A stretch of DNA of 64,000 bases from Lentzea albida (lineage in GTDB: Bacteria > Actinomycetota > Actinomycetes > Mycobacteriales > Pseudonocardiaceae), in contig NZ_FOFV01000014.1 in the NCBI RefSeq assembly GCF_900111005.1, forward strand, positions 1-64,000. The letters run 5' to 3'. Shown here piece by piece: positions 40,635-49,605 of this stretch; the stretch's first letter is position 1, and the number at the start of each line of letters is the position of its first letter. The position numbers and the translations under genes are program-made. The notes beneath the pieces were generated by a model, which had not been told where the DNA came from, searched no databases, and was given only the letters and a program-made list of their open reading frames with translations.

Positions 40635-43600
40635 GTGGCCACACGGCCTCCGGTCGGACTGCCGAAACTGTCCCGACGCAGCCGAATACTGCTCATCGTG
40701 GGTGTTGTGCTCCTGTTCGGTCTCATCACGGGATCGCGGCTGCTCGACACCTACGTGAACTGGCTGTGGTTCGGCGAGGTCAAATTCCGCGACGTCTACA
40801 GCACGGTGCTGCTCACCCGCCTCGGGCTGTTCGTGGCCGTGGGCGCGGTGGTCGGCGGAGTCGTCGCGCTCAACCTCTACCTCGCCTACCGGGCGCGGCC
40901 GGTGTTCGTGCCGGTGTCCGGTCCCGACGACCCGGTGGCGCGCTACCGCACCGTCGTGATGCGGCGGATGCGGTTGTTCGCGATCGGCATCCCCGTGTTC
41001 GTCGGCCTGATCGCGGGCGCGTCGGCGCAGGCGGACTGGCAGCAGATCCAGCTGTTCATGAACTCGCAGCCGTTCGGCGTGACCGACCCGCAGTTCGGGC
41101 ACGACATCGGCTTCTACGCGTTCCAGCTGCCGTTCTACGAGTGGCTGCTGTCGTGGCTGTTCATCGCGACGGCGGTGTCGTTCATCGGCGCGGTGATCGC
41201 GCACTACCTGTTCGGCGGCATCCGGCTGGCCGGTCGCGGCGGTCAGCTCTCGGGCCCGGCCCGGCTGCACCTGGCGCTCGTCGCCGGCACGTTCGTGCTG
41301 CTCAAGGCCGTGGCGTACTTCTTCGACCGGTACTCGCTGCTGCTGCACGAGAACGAGAAGTTCGTCGGCGCGAGCTACACCGACCTCAACGCCGTGCTGC
41401 CCGCCAAGCTGATCCTGCTGTGCATCGCGGTGTTCTGCGCCGTGGCGTTCTTCGCGGGCGCGTTCATGCGCAACGTGCAGCTGCCCGCCATCGCGACCGT
41501 CCTGCTGGTGCTGTCGAGCGTGCTCGTCGGTGCCGCCTGGCCCGCGGTGCTGGAGCAGTTCTCGGTCAAGCCGAACGCCATCCAGAAGGAAGCCGAGTCG
41601 ATCACGCGCAACATCGCGGCGACGAGGCAGTCGTTCGGGCTGACCGACGACAAGGTCGAGACGAAGCCGTACGACGGCAAGCAGAACGTCAGCAACGACC
41701 AGATCAAGACCAACGACGCCGCGACCCTGGGCAACATCCGCCTGCTCGACCCGGCGGTGCTCTCGCGCACGTTCACGCAGTTCCAGCAGCTGCGGCCGTT
41801 CTACGGCTTCCCGAACAAGCTCGACGTCGACCGGTACACAGTGGACGGCAAGCTCCGCGACTACATCGTCGCGGTGCGCGAGCTCAAGCTCGACAGCCTG
41901 CCGCAGGGCCAGCGCGACTGGATCAACCAGCACCTCATCTACACGCACGGCAACGGCTTCGTCTACGCCGAGGCGAACAAGGTGAACGCGGTCGCCGACG
42001 AGTCCAACGGCGGCTACCCGGACTTCAAGACCAGTGAGGTCAAGTCCAACGGCGACGTCGGCAACGCGCAGAACGGCATCAAGGTCGACCAGCCGCGCAC
42101 CTACTACGGCGAGCTGTTCGGCGTGAACGACTACTCCATCGTCGGCGGCCGCCCGGCCGGTTCGGCGGCGGAGTACGACACGGACGCCAAGTCCTACACC
42201 TACACCGGCACCGGTGGCGTCCCCATCGGCAGCCTGATCAACAAGCTCGCGTTCGCGGCGTACTACGGCGAGCGGAACATCCTCTTCAACCAGTCGATCG
42301 CCGACGAGTCGAAGATCCTGTTCAAGCGCACGCCGCGCGACCGCGTGCAGGCCGTCGCCCCGTGGCTCACGGTGGACAGCGACCCGTACCCGGCCGTCGT
42401 CAACGGCCGCATCACGTGGATCGTCGACGGATACACCACGCTCGAGAACTACCCGTACGCGCAGCGCACCCAGCTCGGTGACGCGACCAACGACTCGCTC
42501 ACCGCGGACGGCGTCGTCATCTCGCAGGTCAACAAGCCCGTCAACTACATCCGCAACTCGGTCAAGGCCACTGTGGACGCTTACGACGGCTCGGTGAACC
42601 TGTACCAGATCGACGACAAGGACCCGGTCCTCAAGGCGTGGATGGGCGTCTTCCCGGGCACGGTCAAGCCGGGCAGCGAGATCTCGAACGAGCTGCGCCA
42701 GCACTTCCGCTACCCCGAGGACCTGTTCAAGGTGCAGCGGCAGATCCTGTCGAAGTACCACGTCTCGTCGCCGTCGGACTTCTACTCCGGTGTCGCCTAC
42801 TGGGCACCGCCGCAGGACCCGACGATCGACAACGTGACGACGGCCGACGCCCAGCGCGACGCGGCGAGCAAGCGCCGGGACGCCCAGCCGCCGTTCTACG
42901 TCCTCGCGGGCGACCCGAGCGACCCGAGCAAGGTCCGCTTCCAGCTGACCAGCCCCCTGGTGCGCGAGAACCGCGAGTTCATGGCGGCGCACGTCTCGGT
43001 CGGGTCCGATCCGGACAACTACGGGAAGATCAGCGTCCTGCAGCTCAACCAGGACGCGAAGGGCCCGCAGCAGATCCAGACGCAGTTCCTCACGTCGGAC
43101 AACGTCAGCCGTGAGCTCAACCTGCTGACCCAGCAGAAGACGACGGTCGTCTACGGCAACCTGCTGACCCTTCCGGTGGGCGGAGCATTGCTCTACGTGG
43201 AGCCCGTGTACATCGAACGGGCGTCGAACAACACGTCGTACCCGCAGCTGTCCAAGGTGCTCGTCTGGTACGGCGACCGGGTCGGCTACGCGTCCACGTT
43301 GAACGAGGCGCTGGACCAGGTGCTCAGCGGCGCCGGCGCGGTCGTGCCGCCGCCGTCGGACGGAAACAACAACGGCAACGGCCAGACCTCCACGCCGCCG
43401 TCGTCCACGCCTCCTGCCAACGGGACGCTCAGCCCCGACCTGCAGAAGGCGGTCAACGACATCGACGCGGCGCTGGCCGACATCAAGCGGGCGCAGTCGA
43501 GCGGCAACTTCACCGAACTCGGCCAGGCGTACGCGAAGCTGGACGACGCGACGAAGAGGTTCAAGCAGTACAACACCGGGGCGGCCGCGCCGCCGCCCAC

Positions 43601-43643
43601 GGGCCAGTCGTCGGTTGTGCCGAGCCCCACACCGTCCGGCTGA
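40635..43643 (+). CDS. UPF0182 family large membrane protein
   Basis: A 1,002-residue protein: seven hydrophobic spans in the first 310 residues, then a long extracytoplasmic domain (about 310-920; GGRPAGSAAEYDTDAKSYTYTG, NYIRNSVKATVDAYDGSVNLYQ) and a Pro/Ser/Asn-rich tail after 905. The size and pattern match UPF0182 (COG1615), conserved in actinobacteria, function unknown. GTG start at 40,635. Confidence 0.93.
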   Translation: MATRPPVGLPKLSRRSRILLIVGVVLLFGLITGSRLLDTYVNWLWFGEVKFRDVYSTVLLTRLGLFVAVGAVVGGVVALNLYLAYRARPVFVPVSGPDDPVARYRTVVMRRMRLFAIGIPVFVGLIAGASAQADWQQIQLFMNSQPFGVTDPQFGHDIGFYAFQLPFYEWLLSWLFIATAVSFIGAVIAHYLFGGIRLAGRGGQLSGPARLHLALVAGTFVLLKAVAYFFDRYSLLLHENEKFVGASYTDLNAVLPAKLILLCIAVFCAVAFFAGAFMRNVQLPAIATVLLVLSSVLVGAAWPAVLEQFSVKPNAIQKEAESITRNIAATRQSFGLTDDKVETKPYDGKQNVSNDQIKTNDAATLGNIRLLDPAVLSRTFTQFQQLRPFYGFPNKLDVDRYTVDGKLRDYIVAVRELKLDSLPQGQRDWINQHLIYTHGNGFVYAEANKVNAVADESNGGYPDFKTSEVKSNGDVGNAQNGIKVDQPRTYYGELFGVNDYSIVGGRPAGSAAEYDTDAKSYTYTGTGGVPIGSLINKLAFAAYYGERNILFNQSIADESKILFKRTPRDRVQAVAPWLTVDSDPYPAVVNGRITWIVDGYTTLENYPYAQRTQLGDATNDSLTADGVVISQVNKPVNYIRNSVKATVDAYDGSVNLYQIDDKDPVLKAWMGVFPGTVKPGSEISNELRQHFRYPEDLFKVQRQILSKYHVSSPSDFYSGVAYWAPPQDPTIDNVTTADAQRDAASKRRDAQPPFYVLAGDPSDPSKVRFQLTSPLVRENREFMAAHVSVGSDPDNYGKISVLQLNQDAKGPQQIQTQFLTSDNVSRELNLLTQQKTTVVYGNLLTLPVGGALLYVEPVYIERASNNTSYPQLSKVLVWYGDRVGYASTLNEALDQVLSGAGAVVPPPSDGNNNGNGQTSTPPSSTPPANGTLSPDLQKAVNDIDAALADIKRAQSSGNFTELGQAYAKLDDATKRFKQYNTGAAAPPPTGQSSVVPSPTPSG

Positions 43644-43652
43644 CCTGACGAT

Positions 43653-43682
43653 TTGCTTTATCCGCTCCACCCCGCGTAAGGT
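43653..43682 (+). promoter_or_regulatory. Promoter of the first initiator tRNA
   Basis: -35 TTGCTT (43,653-43,658), 18-bp spacer, -10 TAAGGT (43,677-43,682), 14 bp before the tRNA. Confidence 0.6.
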
Positions 43683-43696
43683 TCTATTCATACCGA

Positions 43697-43770
43697 CGCG
43701 GGGTGGAGCAGCTCGGTAGCTCGCTGGGCTCATAACCCAGAGGTCGCAGGTTCAAATCCTGTCCCCGCTA
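43697..43770 (+). tRNA. Initiator tRNA-Met (CAT), copy 1
   Basis: 74 nt with the CAT anticodon in loop CTCATAA. Three consecutive G-C pairs in the anticodon stem (GGG/CCC) and an unpaired first base C mark the initiator type. No CCA is encoded. Confidence 0.95.
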
Positions 43771-43777
43771 CAAGGCA

Positions 43778-43807
43778 GAAGCCCGGAGCCATCAGGTTCC
43801 GGGCTTC
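43778..43807 (+). terminator. tRNA terminator
   Basis: A 10-bp stem GAAGCCCGGA with 43,798-43,807, followed by TTGCTTTC. Confidence 0.8.
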
Positions 43808-43984
43808 TTGCTTTCGTGCAACTACACCCGCCGCCTCGCTGACACGGCTTTCGCGGGCGAGATTGCTTCCGGCGGCGACCGCGAGCCCTCGACCTGCGGA
43901 AACGCGGTTAGAGGGGGGTGGTGAAAAAGCGGTTTTTCGAGGGTGTAGAGTTCTCCTTACAACAGCAAGACAAGCTAGAAGCGG

Positions 43985-44058
43985 CGCGGGGTGGAGCAGC
44001 TCGGTAGCTCGCTGGGCTCATAACCCAGAGGTCGCAGGTTCAAATCCTGTCCCCGCTA
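43985..44058 (+). tRNA. Initiator tRNA-Met (CAT), copy 2
   Basis: Identical over all 74 positions to copy 1, 214 bp downstream. It has its own weak promoter candidate (TAGAGT at 43,946-43,951) and terminator. Confidence 0.95.
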
Positions 44059-44065
44059 CTAGACA

Positions 44066-44095
44066 GAAGGCCGGAGCCATCAGGCTCCGGCCTTC
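44066..44095 (+). terminator. tRNA terminator
   Basis: A 13-bp perfect stem GAAGGCCGGAGCC with 44,083-44,095 and ATCA loop, then TTCGTTTT. Confidence 0.85.
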
Positions 44096-44175
44096 TTCGT
44101 TTTGCACCGGGTCGAGCCCCGGCCTTCTGAGCGGCGCGGGAGGCGGTGGGCCTCCCGGACGCCGTGGCGGGTCTT

Positions 44176-44385
44176 TCAGGTCATGTTCTCCGCCCAGTAC
44201 TGGGCGCACAGCATGCTGGAGCAGATGCGGCCCTCCCCGTTGACGGTGCGGTGCTTGCGGATCTGCTTGCCGCAGACCATGCACTCGTCCTTGCCCGCCT
44301 GCTCCGGGATGCCTCCCGTGACCCACGCCCTGGTGTGCGCCGCCACCTTCTTGTGGTCCAGCCACTTCAGGTTCAGGTTCTTCAT
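44176..44385 (-). CDS. Small cysteine-rich (zinc-finger-like) protein
   Basis: 69 residues from ATG 44,385 with GGGGAG upstream. CMVCGKQIRKH, then GRICSSMLCAQYW gives four cysteines spaced for zinc. The N terminus is basic with several tryptophans. No family recognised. Confidence 0.7.
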   Translation of the reverse strand: MKNLNLKWLDHKKVAAHTRAWVTGGIPEQAGKDECMVCGKQIRKHRTVNGEGRICSSMLCAQYWAENMT

Positions 44386-44772
44386 GGTCTCCCCGACCTC
44401 CGTCGTCGTGCCGCCTGCCTGGCAGTGATCATTTTCCCGGAGTTGCGGGCGCTGGAAAGAGGTCCGCGCGGACATCACCAGGTCGTGCGACCACTTGCCC
44501 CGACCGTCCATTCGGGTGGCTCCGGCCGGTGAGAGTCGTACCGCCGATCGAGTGAGGGCGGGGGAGTTTCGTTTATGACAAAGGACTTTTCCATCCGGGA
44601 TGGACACGGACGGTCAAGCGGCCAAACGCGTGAGCCTGGGAAACTGCCGCTTACTCAGCGAGACTTTTCGTTGCTCCGCATGGCCCATCAGACTAGCCCG
44701 GTGATCAGCCACTGTGGACAGAACGGCTGACCATTGTGGACAGCTTCCCCCAGACGTGGGAACGTTGTCGTT
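44386..44772. other. Intergenic region with paired TGTGGACAG repeats
   Basis: About 390 bp without a gene. CCACTGTGGACAG (44,709-44,721) and CCATTGTGGACAG (44,731-44,743) lie 22 bp apart, start to start, 30 bp before the PadR gene. They may be an operator. Each also matches the actinobacterial DnaA box TTGTCCACA at 8 of 9 positions on the other strand. Confidence 0.55.
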
Positions 44773-45273
44773 GTGTCAGACCTGAATGCGACCGCAGCCG
44801 CCCTGCTCGGGCTGCTGCACGACGGACCCAAGACCGGTGGCCAGTTGGTGGCGGAGGCAGGAGACCGCTTCGGCGCGTTCTTCAGCGTGACCCGCTCCCA
44901 GGTGTACCGCGAGCTGCCCGCGCTGGCTGACCAAGGCCTGCTTCGCCTCGGCAAGCAGGGACCGCGGTCGAGCCAGCAGTACGTGCTGACGGCCGCGGGC
45001 AAGAAGGCCTTCAAGAACTGGCTGCTGTCCGAGCCCGGCCCGGACCACCTGCGCAGTCCGCTCATCCTGCGCCTGGTGCACGCCGGCTCGTTGACCGCGA
45101 AGCAGCGCGAGTCCCTGATCACGACCGCACGCACCACGTACGGTCAGGAGCAGGAGAGCGCCAAGAGCGCGGCCAAGACGGCGGAGGACCCCTACGCCAA
45201 GGCGGTGGCCGAGTTCGGCCTCGCTCACGCGAAGGCGGTTCTCAAGCTCCTCGACGCGATCCCCACCGCTTAA
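44773..45273 (+). CDS. PadR-family transcriptional regulator
   Basis: 166 residues from GTG 44,773: an N-terminal winged helix (AALLGLLHDGPKTGGQLVAEAG, then SQVYRELPALADQGLLRLGKQG and QQYVLTAAGKKAFKNWL) and a C-terminal coiled helix for dimerisation (ESAKSAAKTAEDPYAKAVAEFGLAHAKAVLKLL). A typical PadR/Vir-type regulator. The regulated gene is unknown; the paired repeats just upstream may be its own operator. Confidence 0.88.
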   Translation: MSDLNATAAALLGLLHDGPKTGGQLVAEAGDRFGAFFSVTRSQVYRELPALADQGLLRLGKQGPRSSQQYVLTAAGKKAFKNWLLSEPGPDHLRSPLILRLVHAGSLTAKQRESLITTARTTYGQEQESAKSAAKTAEDPYAKAVAEFGLAHAKAVLKLLDAIPTA

Positions 45274-45286
45274 GCACCACGGCGGT

Positions 45287-45339
45287 GGCGTCGTCCGGAC
45301 GACGCCTGCGAGCACCGGTCGCGAACTGTGACCGGTGCT
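45287..45339 (+). terminator. Two hairpins between padR-like gene and prfB
   Basis: A perfect 20-bp palindrome (45,287-45,306) and a 10-bp stem (45,311-45,320 with 45,330-45,339) with TCTTTTT shortly after (45,348-45,352). The second ends 16 bp before the prfB start. Confidence 0.65.
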
Positions 45340-45355
45340 GGCGTAATCTTTTTGC

Positions 45356-46459
45356 GTGAACCCGGACGTCGAAGCAGACATCAAGGACCTCTCCGCGACG
45401 CTGTCGAGCATCGAGGCGGTGATGGACCTCGATGCGTTGCGCGCCGCTGTCGCGGACCTGGAGACGCAGGCCACCCGCCCTGACCTCTGGGACGACCAGG
45501 AGAAGGCGCAGAAGGTCACCAGCCAGCTGTCGCACAAGCAGGGCGAGCTCCGCCGGGTCACCGGCCTCCGCTCCCGCCTCGACGACCTGCCGCTGCTCTA
45601 CGAACTCGCCGAAGAGGCCGAGGACGCGGAGGCGCAGGCCGACGCGGACAACGACAGGGCCAAGCTGCGCGAGGAGATCGCGAGCCTGGAAGTGCGCACG
45701 CTGCTGTCCGGCGAGTACGACGAGCGCAACGCGCTGGTCACCATCCGCGCCGAGGCCGGTGGCGTCGACGCCGCGGACTTCGCCGAGATGCTGCTGCGCA
45801 TGTACTCGCGCTGGGCCGAGCGCCACCAGTACGGCGTCGAGGTCTTCGACACCTCCTACGCGGAAGAGGCCGGCATCAAGTCCGCCACGTTCCGCGTCAC
45901 CGCCCCGTACGCCTACGGCACGCTGAGCGTCGAGCAGGGCACCCACCGCCTCGTGCGCATCTCGCCGTTCGACAACCAGGGCCGCCGCCAGACGTCGTTC
46001 GCGGGCGTCGAGGTCGTGCCCGTCGTCGAGCAGACCGACCACGTCGAGATCGACGAGAAGGACCTGCGCGTCGACGTCTACCGCTCGTCCGGCCCCGGCG
46101 GCCAGGGCGTCAACACCACGGACTCGGCGGTGCGCCTCACGCACATCCCGACCGGCATCGTGGTGTCCTGCCAGAACGAGCGCTCGCAACTGCAGAACAA
46201 GGCCACCGCCATGAACGTCCTGCAGGCGAAGCTGCTCGAGCGCCGCCGGCAGGAGGAGCAGGCGAAGATGGACGCGCTGAAGGACTCCGGCTCCAGCTGG
46301 GGCAACCAGATGCGCTCCTACGTGCTGCACCCGTACCAGATGGTCAAGGACCTCCGCACCGAGCACGAGGTCGGCAACCCGTCCGCGGTGCTCGACGGCG
46401 AGATCGACGACTTCCTCGAGGCGGGCATCCGCTGGCGCAAGCAGTCCCAGCAGGCGTAG
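45356..46459 (+). CDS. prfB: Peptide chain release factor 2
   Basis: A 367-residue RF2: the GGQ motif in SSGPGGQGVNTTDSAVRLTH, and the stop-codon-reading tripeptide SPF in VRISPFDNQGRRQTSF, which identifies RF2 (UGA/UAA) and not RF1. Full length with no in-frame stop, so the programmed frameshift known in many RF2 genes is absent here. GTG start. First of the prfB-ftsE-ftsX-smpB order. Confidence 0.96.
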   Translation: MNPDVEADIKDLSATLSSIEAVMDLDALRAAVADLETQATRPDLWDDQEKAQKVTSQLSHKQGELRRVTGLRSRLDDLPLLYELAEEAEDAEAQADADNDRAKLREEIASLEVRTLLSGEYDERNALVTIRAEAGGVDAADFAEMLLRMYSRWAERHQYGVEVFDTSYAEEAGIKSATFRVTAPYAYGTLSVEQGTHRLVRISPFDNQGRRQTSFAGVEVVPVVEQTDHVEIDEKDLRVDVYRSSGPGGQGVNTTDSAVRLTHIPTGIVVSCQNERSQLQNKATAMNVLQAKLLERRRQEEQAKMDALKDSGSSWGNQMRSYVLHPYQMVKDLRTEHEVGNPSAVLDGEIDDFLEAGIRWRKQSQQA

Positions 46460-46481
46460 CCCTGAGCTGATCCGAGAGTCG

Positions 46482-46523
46482 AAGAGCACGTTCCGCCCTG
46501 AACGAGGGCAGGACGTGCTCTTT
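46482..46523 (+). terminator. Terminator after prfB
   Basis: A 10-bp stem AAGAGCACGT with 46,513-46,522, extended inside with one bulge, then TTTT. Confidence 0.85.
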
Positions 46524-46638
46524 TCGTGGACGCGTAGTGCCTGGTCGGACACGCCGGGTCGAGATTCGAACCGCCCTTCCGGGGCCGGAAGTAACCGGAA
46601 CGGGGGCTTTACCCCGGCCATGAGTAGACTCGCGCCTC

Positions 46639-47328
46639 GTGATTCGTCTCGAACACGTTTCCAAGGTCTACAAGACCTCCACGCGTCCCGCGCTCGACGA
46701 CGTGTCCGTCGAGATGGAAAAGGGCGAGTTCGTCTTCCTGATCGGGCCCTCCGGGTCCGGCAAGTCGACGTTCCTGCGCCTGCTGCTGCGCGAAGAGGTG
46801 CCGACCAGGGGACGCGTCTACGTCTCCAACTTCGACGTCGCCAAGATGTCGCGGCGCAGGGTCCCCCGCCTGCGCCAGTCGATCGGCTGCGTGTTCCAGG
46901 ACTTCCGCCTTCTGCCCACGAAGACGGTCGCCGAGAACGTGGCGTTCGCGCTCGAGGTCATCGGCAAGCCCCGCAACACCATCGTCAAGGTGGTGCCGGA
47001 GGTGCTGCAGCTGGTGGGCCTCGACGGCAAGGAGGACCGGTTCCCGACCGAGCTGTCCGGTGGTGAGCAGCAGCGCGTCGCGATCGCCCGTGCGTTCGTG
47101 AACCGCCCGCTGGTGCTGATCGCCGACGAGCCGACCGGAAACCTGGACCCCGACACGAGCCAGGACATCATGTTGCTGCTGGAGCGGATCAACCGCACCG
47201 GCACGACCGTCATCATGGCCACGCACGACCACGGCATCGTCGACTCGATGCGCCGCCGAGTGGTGGAGCTCTCGTACGGCAAGGTCGTCCGTGATGACGC
47301 GCGCGGCGTTTACGGCGTTGGCCGTTAA
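46639..47328 (+). CDS. ftsE: Cell division ATP-binding protein FtsE
   Basis: A 229-residue ABC ATPase: Walker A GPSGSGKST near residue 36, Q-loop CVFQDFRLL, signature LSGGEQQRVAIARA, Walker B VLIADEPTGNLDP, and the H-loop TMATHDH type. With FtsX it transmits a cytoplasmic signal to periplasmic peptidoglycan hydrolases during division. GTG 46,639. The ftsX gene follows after 40 bp. Confidence 0.95.
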   Translation: MIRLEHVSKVYKTSTRPALDDVSVEMEKGEFVFLIGPSGSGKSTFLRLLLREEVPTRGRVYVSNFDVAKMSRRRVPRLRQSIGCVFQDFRLLPTKTVAENVAFALEVIGKPRNTIVKVVPEVLQLVGLDGKEDRFPTELSGGEQQRVAIARAFVNRPLVLIADEPTGNLDPDTSQDIMLLLERINRTGTTVIMATHDHGIVDSMRRRVVELSYGKVVRDDARGVYGVGR

Positions 47329-47368
47329 GCGTCCCTAAGCCCCCGAACCCCAAGGAACCCCGCCCCCG

Positions 47369-48271
47369 ATGCGTACCAGCTTCGTGTTCAGCGAGGTCAT
47401 CACCGGACTTCGCCGGAACGTCACGATGACGATCGCGATGATCCTCACGACCGCCATCTCGCTCGGGCTGCTCGGCGGTGGCCTGCTCGTCGTCCGCATG
47501 GTCGACAAGATGCAGGCCAACTACGCGGGCAAGCTCGAGGTCTCCGTGCTGCTGACCAACGACGTCAGCGCCAACGACAAGGACTGCACCCAGCAGCCGT
47601 GCGCGGGTCTGCGCTCGCAGCTGGAGCAGACGTCCGGTGTCGAGACAGTGGTGTTCCAGAACCGCGACGAGGGCTTCGAGCGCTTCAAGCGCATCTTCGA
47701 GGCCCAGCCGGAACTGCTCAAGCTCGCGCGTCCCGAGGCGATCCCCGCCACGTTCCGCGTGAAGCTCGAGGACCCGGAGCGCACCGACGTCATCAAGCAG
47801 GCCTTCGAGGGCAAGCCCGGTGTGAAGGGCGTCGACGACCAGGGCAAGTTCCTGGAGAGGTTCTTCGAGGGCCTCAACGGCCTCCGCGACGTCGCCCTGA
47901 TCCTCGCGCTCATCCAGGCGTTCGCCGCCCTGCTGCTGATCTCGAACACCATCCAGGTGTCGGCGTTCACCCGCCGCGTCGAGGTCGGCATCATGCGACT
48001 GGTCGGCGCGACCCGCTGGTACACGCAGCTGCCGTTCCTCATCGAGGCGGTCGTCGCGGGCATCATCGGCTCGGTCACCGCGGTCGCCGGCCTGGTGCTG
48101 TTCAAGGCGTTCTTCCTCGACCGGATCACCAGGAACCTCACCGAGTCGGGGATCATCCCGCCGATCGGGTACCTGGACATCCTGATCGTGTCGCCGTGGC
48201 TGTTCCTCGTCGCCATCGTCATCTCGGCGACGACCGGCTACGTGACACTGCGTCTCTACGTGCGTCTTTAA
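47369..48271 (+). CDS. ftsX: Cell division membrane protein FtsX
   Basis: A 300-residue permease-like protein: N-terminal span (residues about 22-45), an extracellular loop domain with a cysteine pair (CTQQPCAGLRSQL), then three spans in the C-terminal half (LILALIQAFAALLLISNTIQV; GIIGSVTAVAGLVLF; end). RRVEVGIMRLVGATRWY is the typical FtsX coupling segment. Works with FtsE. Confidence 0.95.
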   Translation: MRTSFVFSEVITGLRRNVTMTIAMILTTAISLGLLGGGLLVVRMVDKMQANYAGKLEVSVLLTNDVSANDKDCTQQPCAGLRSQLEQTSGVETVVFQNRDEGFERFKRIFEAQPELLKLARPEAIPATFRVKLEDPERTDVIKQAFEGKPGVKGVDDQGKFLERFFEGLNGLRDVALILALIQAFAALLLISNTIQVSAFTRRVEVGIMRLVGATRWYTQLPFLIEAVVAGIIGSVTAVAGLVLFKAFFLDRITRNLTESGIIPPIGYLDILIVSPWLFLVAIVISATTGYVTLRLYVRL

Positions 48272-48301
48272 GAGTTTTGCCGACCACTTAGACTGGTTGT
48301 C

Positions 48302-48778
48302 ATGGTCAAGGAACGCGGGCAGAAGGTCATCGCGTCGAACCGCAAGGCTCGGCACGACTGGTCCATTCTGGACACCTACGAGGCGGGCATTCAGCTCGTC
48401 GGCACCGAGGTGAAGAGCCTGCGCATGGGCCGGGCGTCCCTCGTGGACGCCTTCGCCCAGGTCGACGACGGCGAGATCTGGCTGCACGCGCTGCACATTC
48501 CGGAGTACGTCGCGGGCACCTGGACGAACCACGAGGTCCGGCGCAAGCGCAAGCTGCTGCTGCACAAGAGCGAGATCGAACGGCTCATCGGCAAGACCAA
48601 GGAGTCGGGTCTGTCGCTCGTGCCGCTGCAGATGTACTTCAAGGACGGCTACGTCAAGGTCGAGATCGCCCTCGCGAAGGGCAAGAAGGCCTACGACAAG
48701 CGCCAGGACCTGGCGAAGCGCGACGCGAACCGCGAGATCGCGCGTGCGCACGGACGGGCCTTGAAGGGCCGCTACTGA
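48302..48778 (+). CDS. smpB: SsrA-binding protein SmpB
   Basis: A 158-residue SmpB: NRKARHDWSILDTYEAGIQLVGTEVKSLR at the start, then KRKLLLHKSEIERL, and the basic C-terminal tail KGKKAYDKRQDLAKRDANREIAR. It carries tmRNA to stalled ribosomes; the ssrA gene lies 2.8 kb downstream. The stop overlaps the next start by one base (TGATG). Confidence 0.97.
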   Translation: MVKERGQKVIASNRKARHDWSILDTYEAGIQLVGTEVKSLRMGRASLVDAFAQVDDGEIWLHALHIPEYVAGTWTNHEVRRKRKLLLHKSEIERLIGKTKESGLSLVPLQMYFKDGYVKVEIALAKGKKAYDKRQDLAKRDANREIARAHGRALKGRY

Positions 48779-49605
48779 TGGCATTGGTGGACGTCCACGT
48801 CCACTTCATGCCGGAGAACGTCCTGAACAAGGTCTGGGCGTACTTCGACCGCGTGCGCGAAAGCGGTGTCGACTGGATCATCTGGTACCGAACTGACGAG
48901 AACGCCCGGCTCGCCGCACTGCGGGAGCTGGGCGTTTCCGCGTTCGCGCCCCTGCTCTACCCGCACAAGCCCGGGATGGCGGAGTGGCTGAACGCGTGGG
49001 CGGCCGACTTCGCGGCCCGCGTGCCCGAGGCCGTTCCGACCGGCACGTTCTACGCCGAACCCGGTGCCGAGGCGTACGTGCGCAAGGCCCTGGAGGCCGG
49101 TGCGCGGTGCTTCAAGTCGCACGTCCAGGTCGGTGCCTACGACCCGCGTGACGCCCTGCTGGACGGTGTCTGGGGCCAGCTGGCGGAGGCCGGCGTGCCG
49201 GTGGTCGTGCACTGCGGCGACGGGCCGATGCCGGGTGAGTTCACCGGGCTGGACGTCTTCGAGGAGGTGCTTCGGCGGCATCCGCGGCTGACGGCGGTCC
49301 TCGCGCACGCGGGCATGCCGAACTACTCAGGCGCTTTGGACCTCGTGGAGCGCTATCGGAACGTGCACGTCGACACGACGATGGTGGGCGTTCCGTTCTC
49401 GGAGGCCATGGCGCCGTTGCCGGCCGACTGGCGTGCGCGCGTCGCCGGGCTCGCGGACCGTGTGGTGCTGGGGTCCGATTTCCCGAACATCCCGTACCCG
49501 TACGAGGTGCAGATCGACGCCATCAGGTCGTGGGGCCTGGACGCCGCCGCCCTGCAGATGGTGCTGCACGACACCGGCGCCCGGCTGCTTCAGCTGTCCA
49601 GGTAG
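48778..49605 (+). CDS. Amidohydrolase-family (metal-dependent hydrolase) protein
   Basis: A 275-residue TIM-barrel hydrolase: the HxH motif in LVDVHVHFMPENVL, a KSHVQVGAYDPRD lysine/histidine block, VVVHCGDGP, AVLAHAGMPNY and the terminal aspartate in VVLGSDFPNIPYPYEVQ. This is the Amidohydrolase_2 pattern. The substrate is unknown. It overlaps the convergent regulator gene by 16 bp. Confidence 0.88.
   Translation: MALVDVHVHFMPENVLNKVWAYFDRVRESGVDWIIWYRTDENARLAALRELGVSAFAPLLYPHKPGMAEWLNAWAADFAARVPEAVPTGTFYAEPGAEAYVRKALEAGARCFKSHVQVGAYDPRDALLDGVWGQLAEAGVPVVVHCGDGPMPGEFTGLDVFEEVLRRHPRLTAVLAHAGMPNYSGALDLVERYRNVHVDTTMVGVPFSEAMAPLPADWRARVAGLADRVVLGSDFPNIPYPYEVQIDAIRSWGLDAAALQMVLHDTGARLLQLSR

Noticed and set aside
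40557..43733. Very long minus-strand open frame opposite the UPF0182 gene
   Set aside because: Arg/Val/Asp/His-rich low-complexity translation, typical antisense shadow of a high-GC gene; the plus frame has clear membrane and family features.
44709..44743. Chromosomal replication origin from DnaA-like sites
   Set aside because: Only two imperfect boxes and no dnaA, dnaN or AT-rich region nearby.
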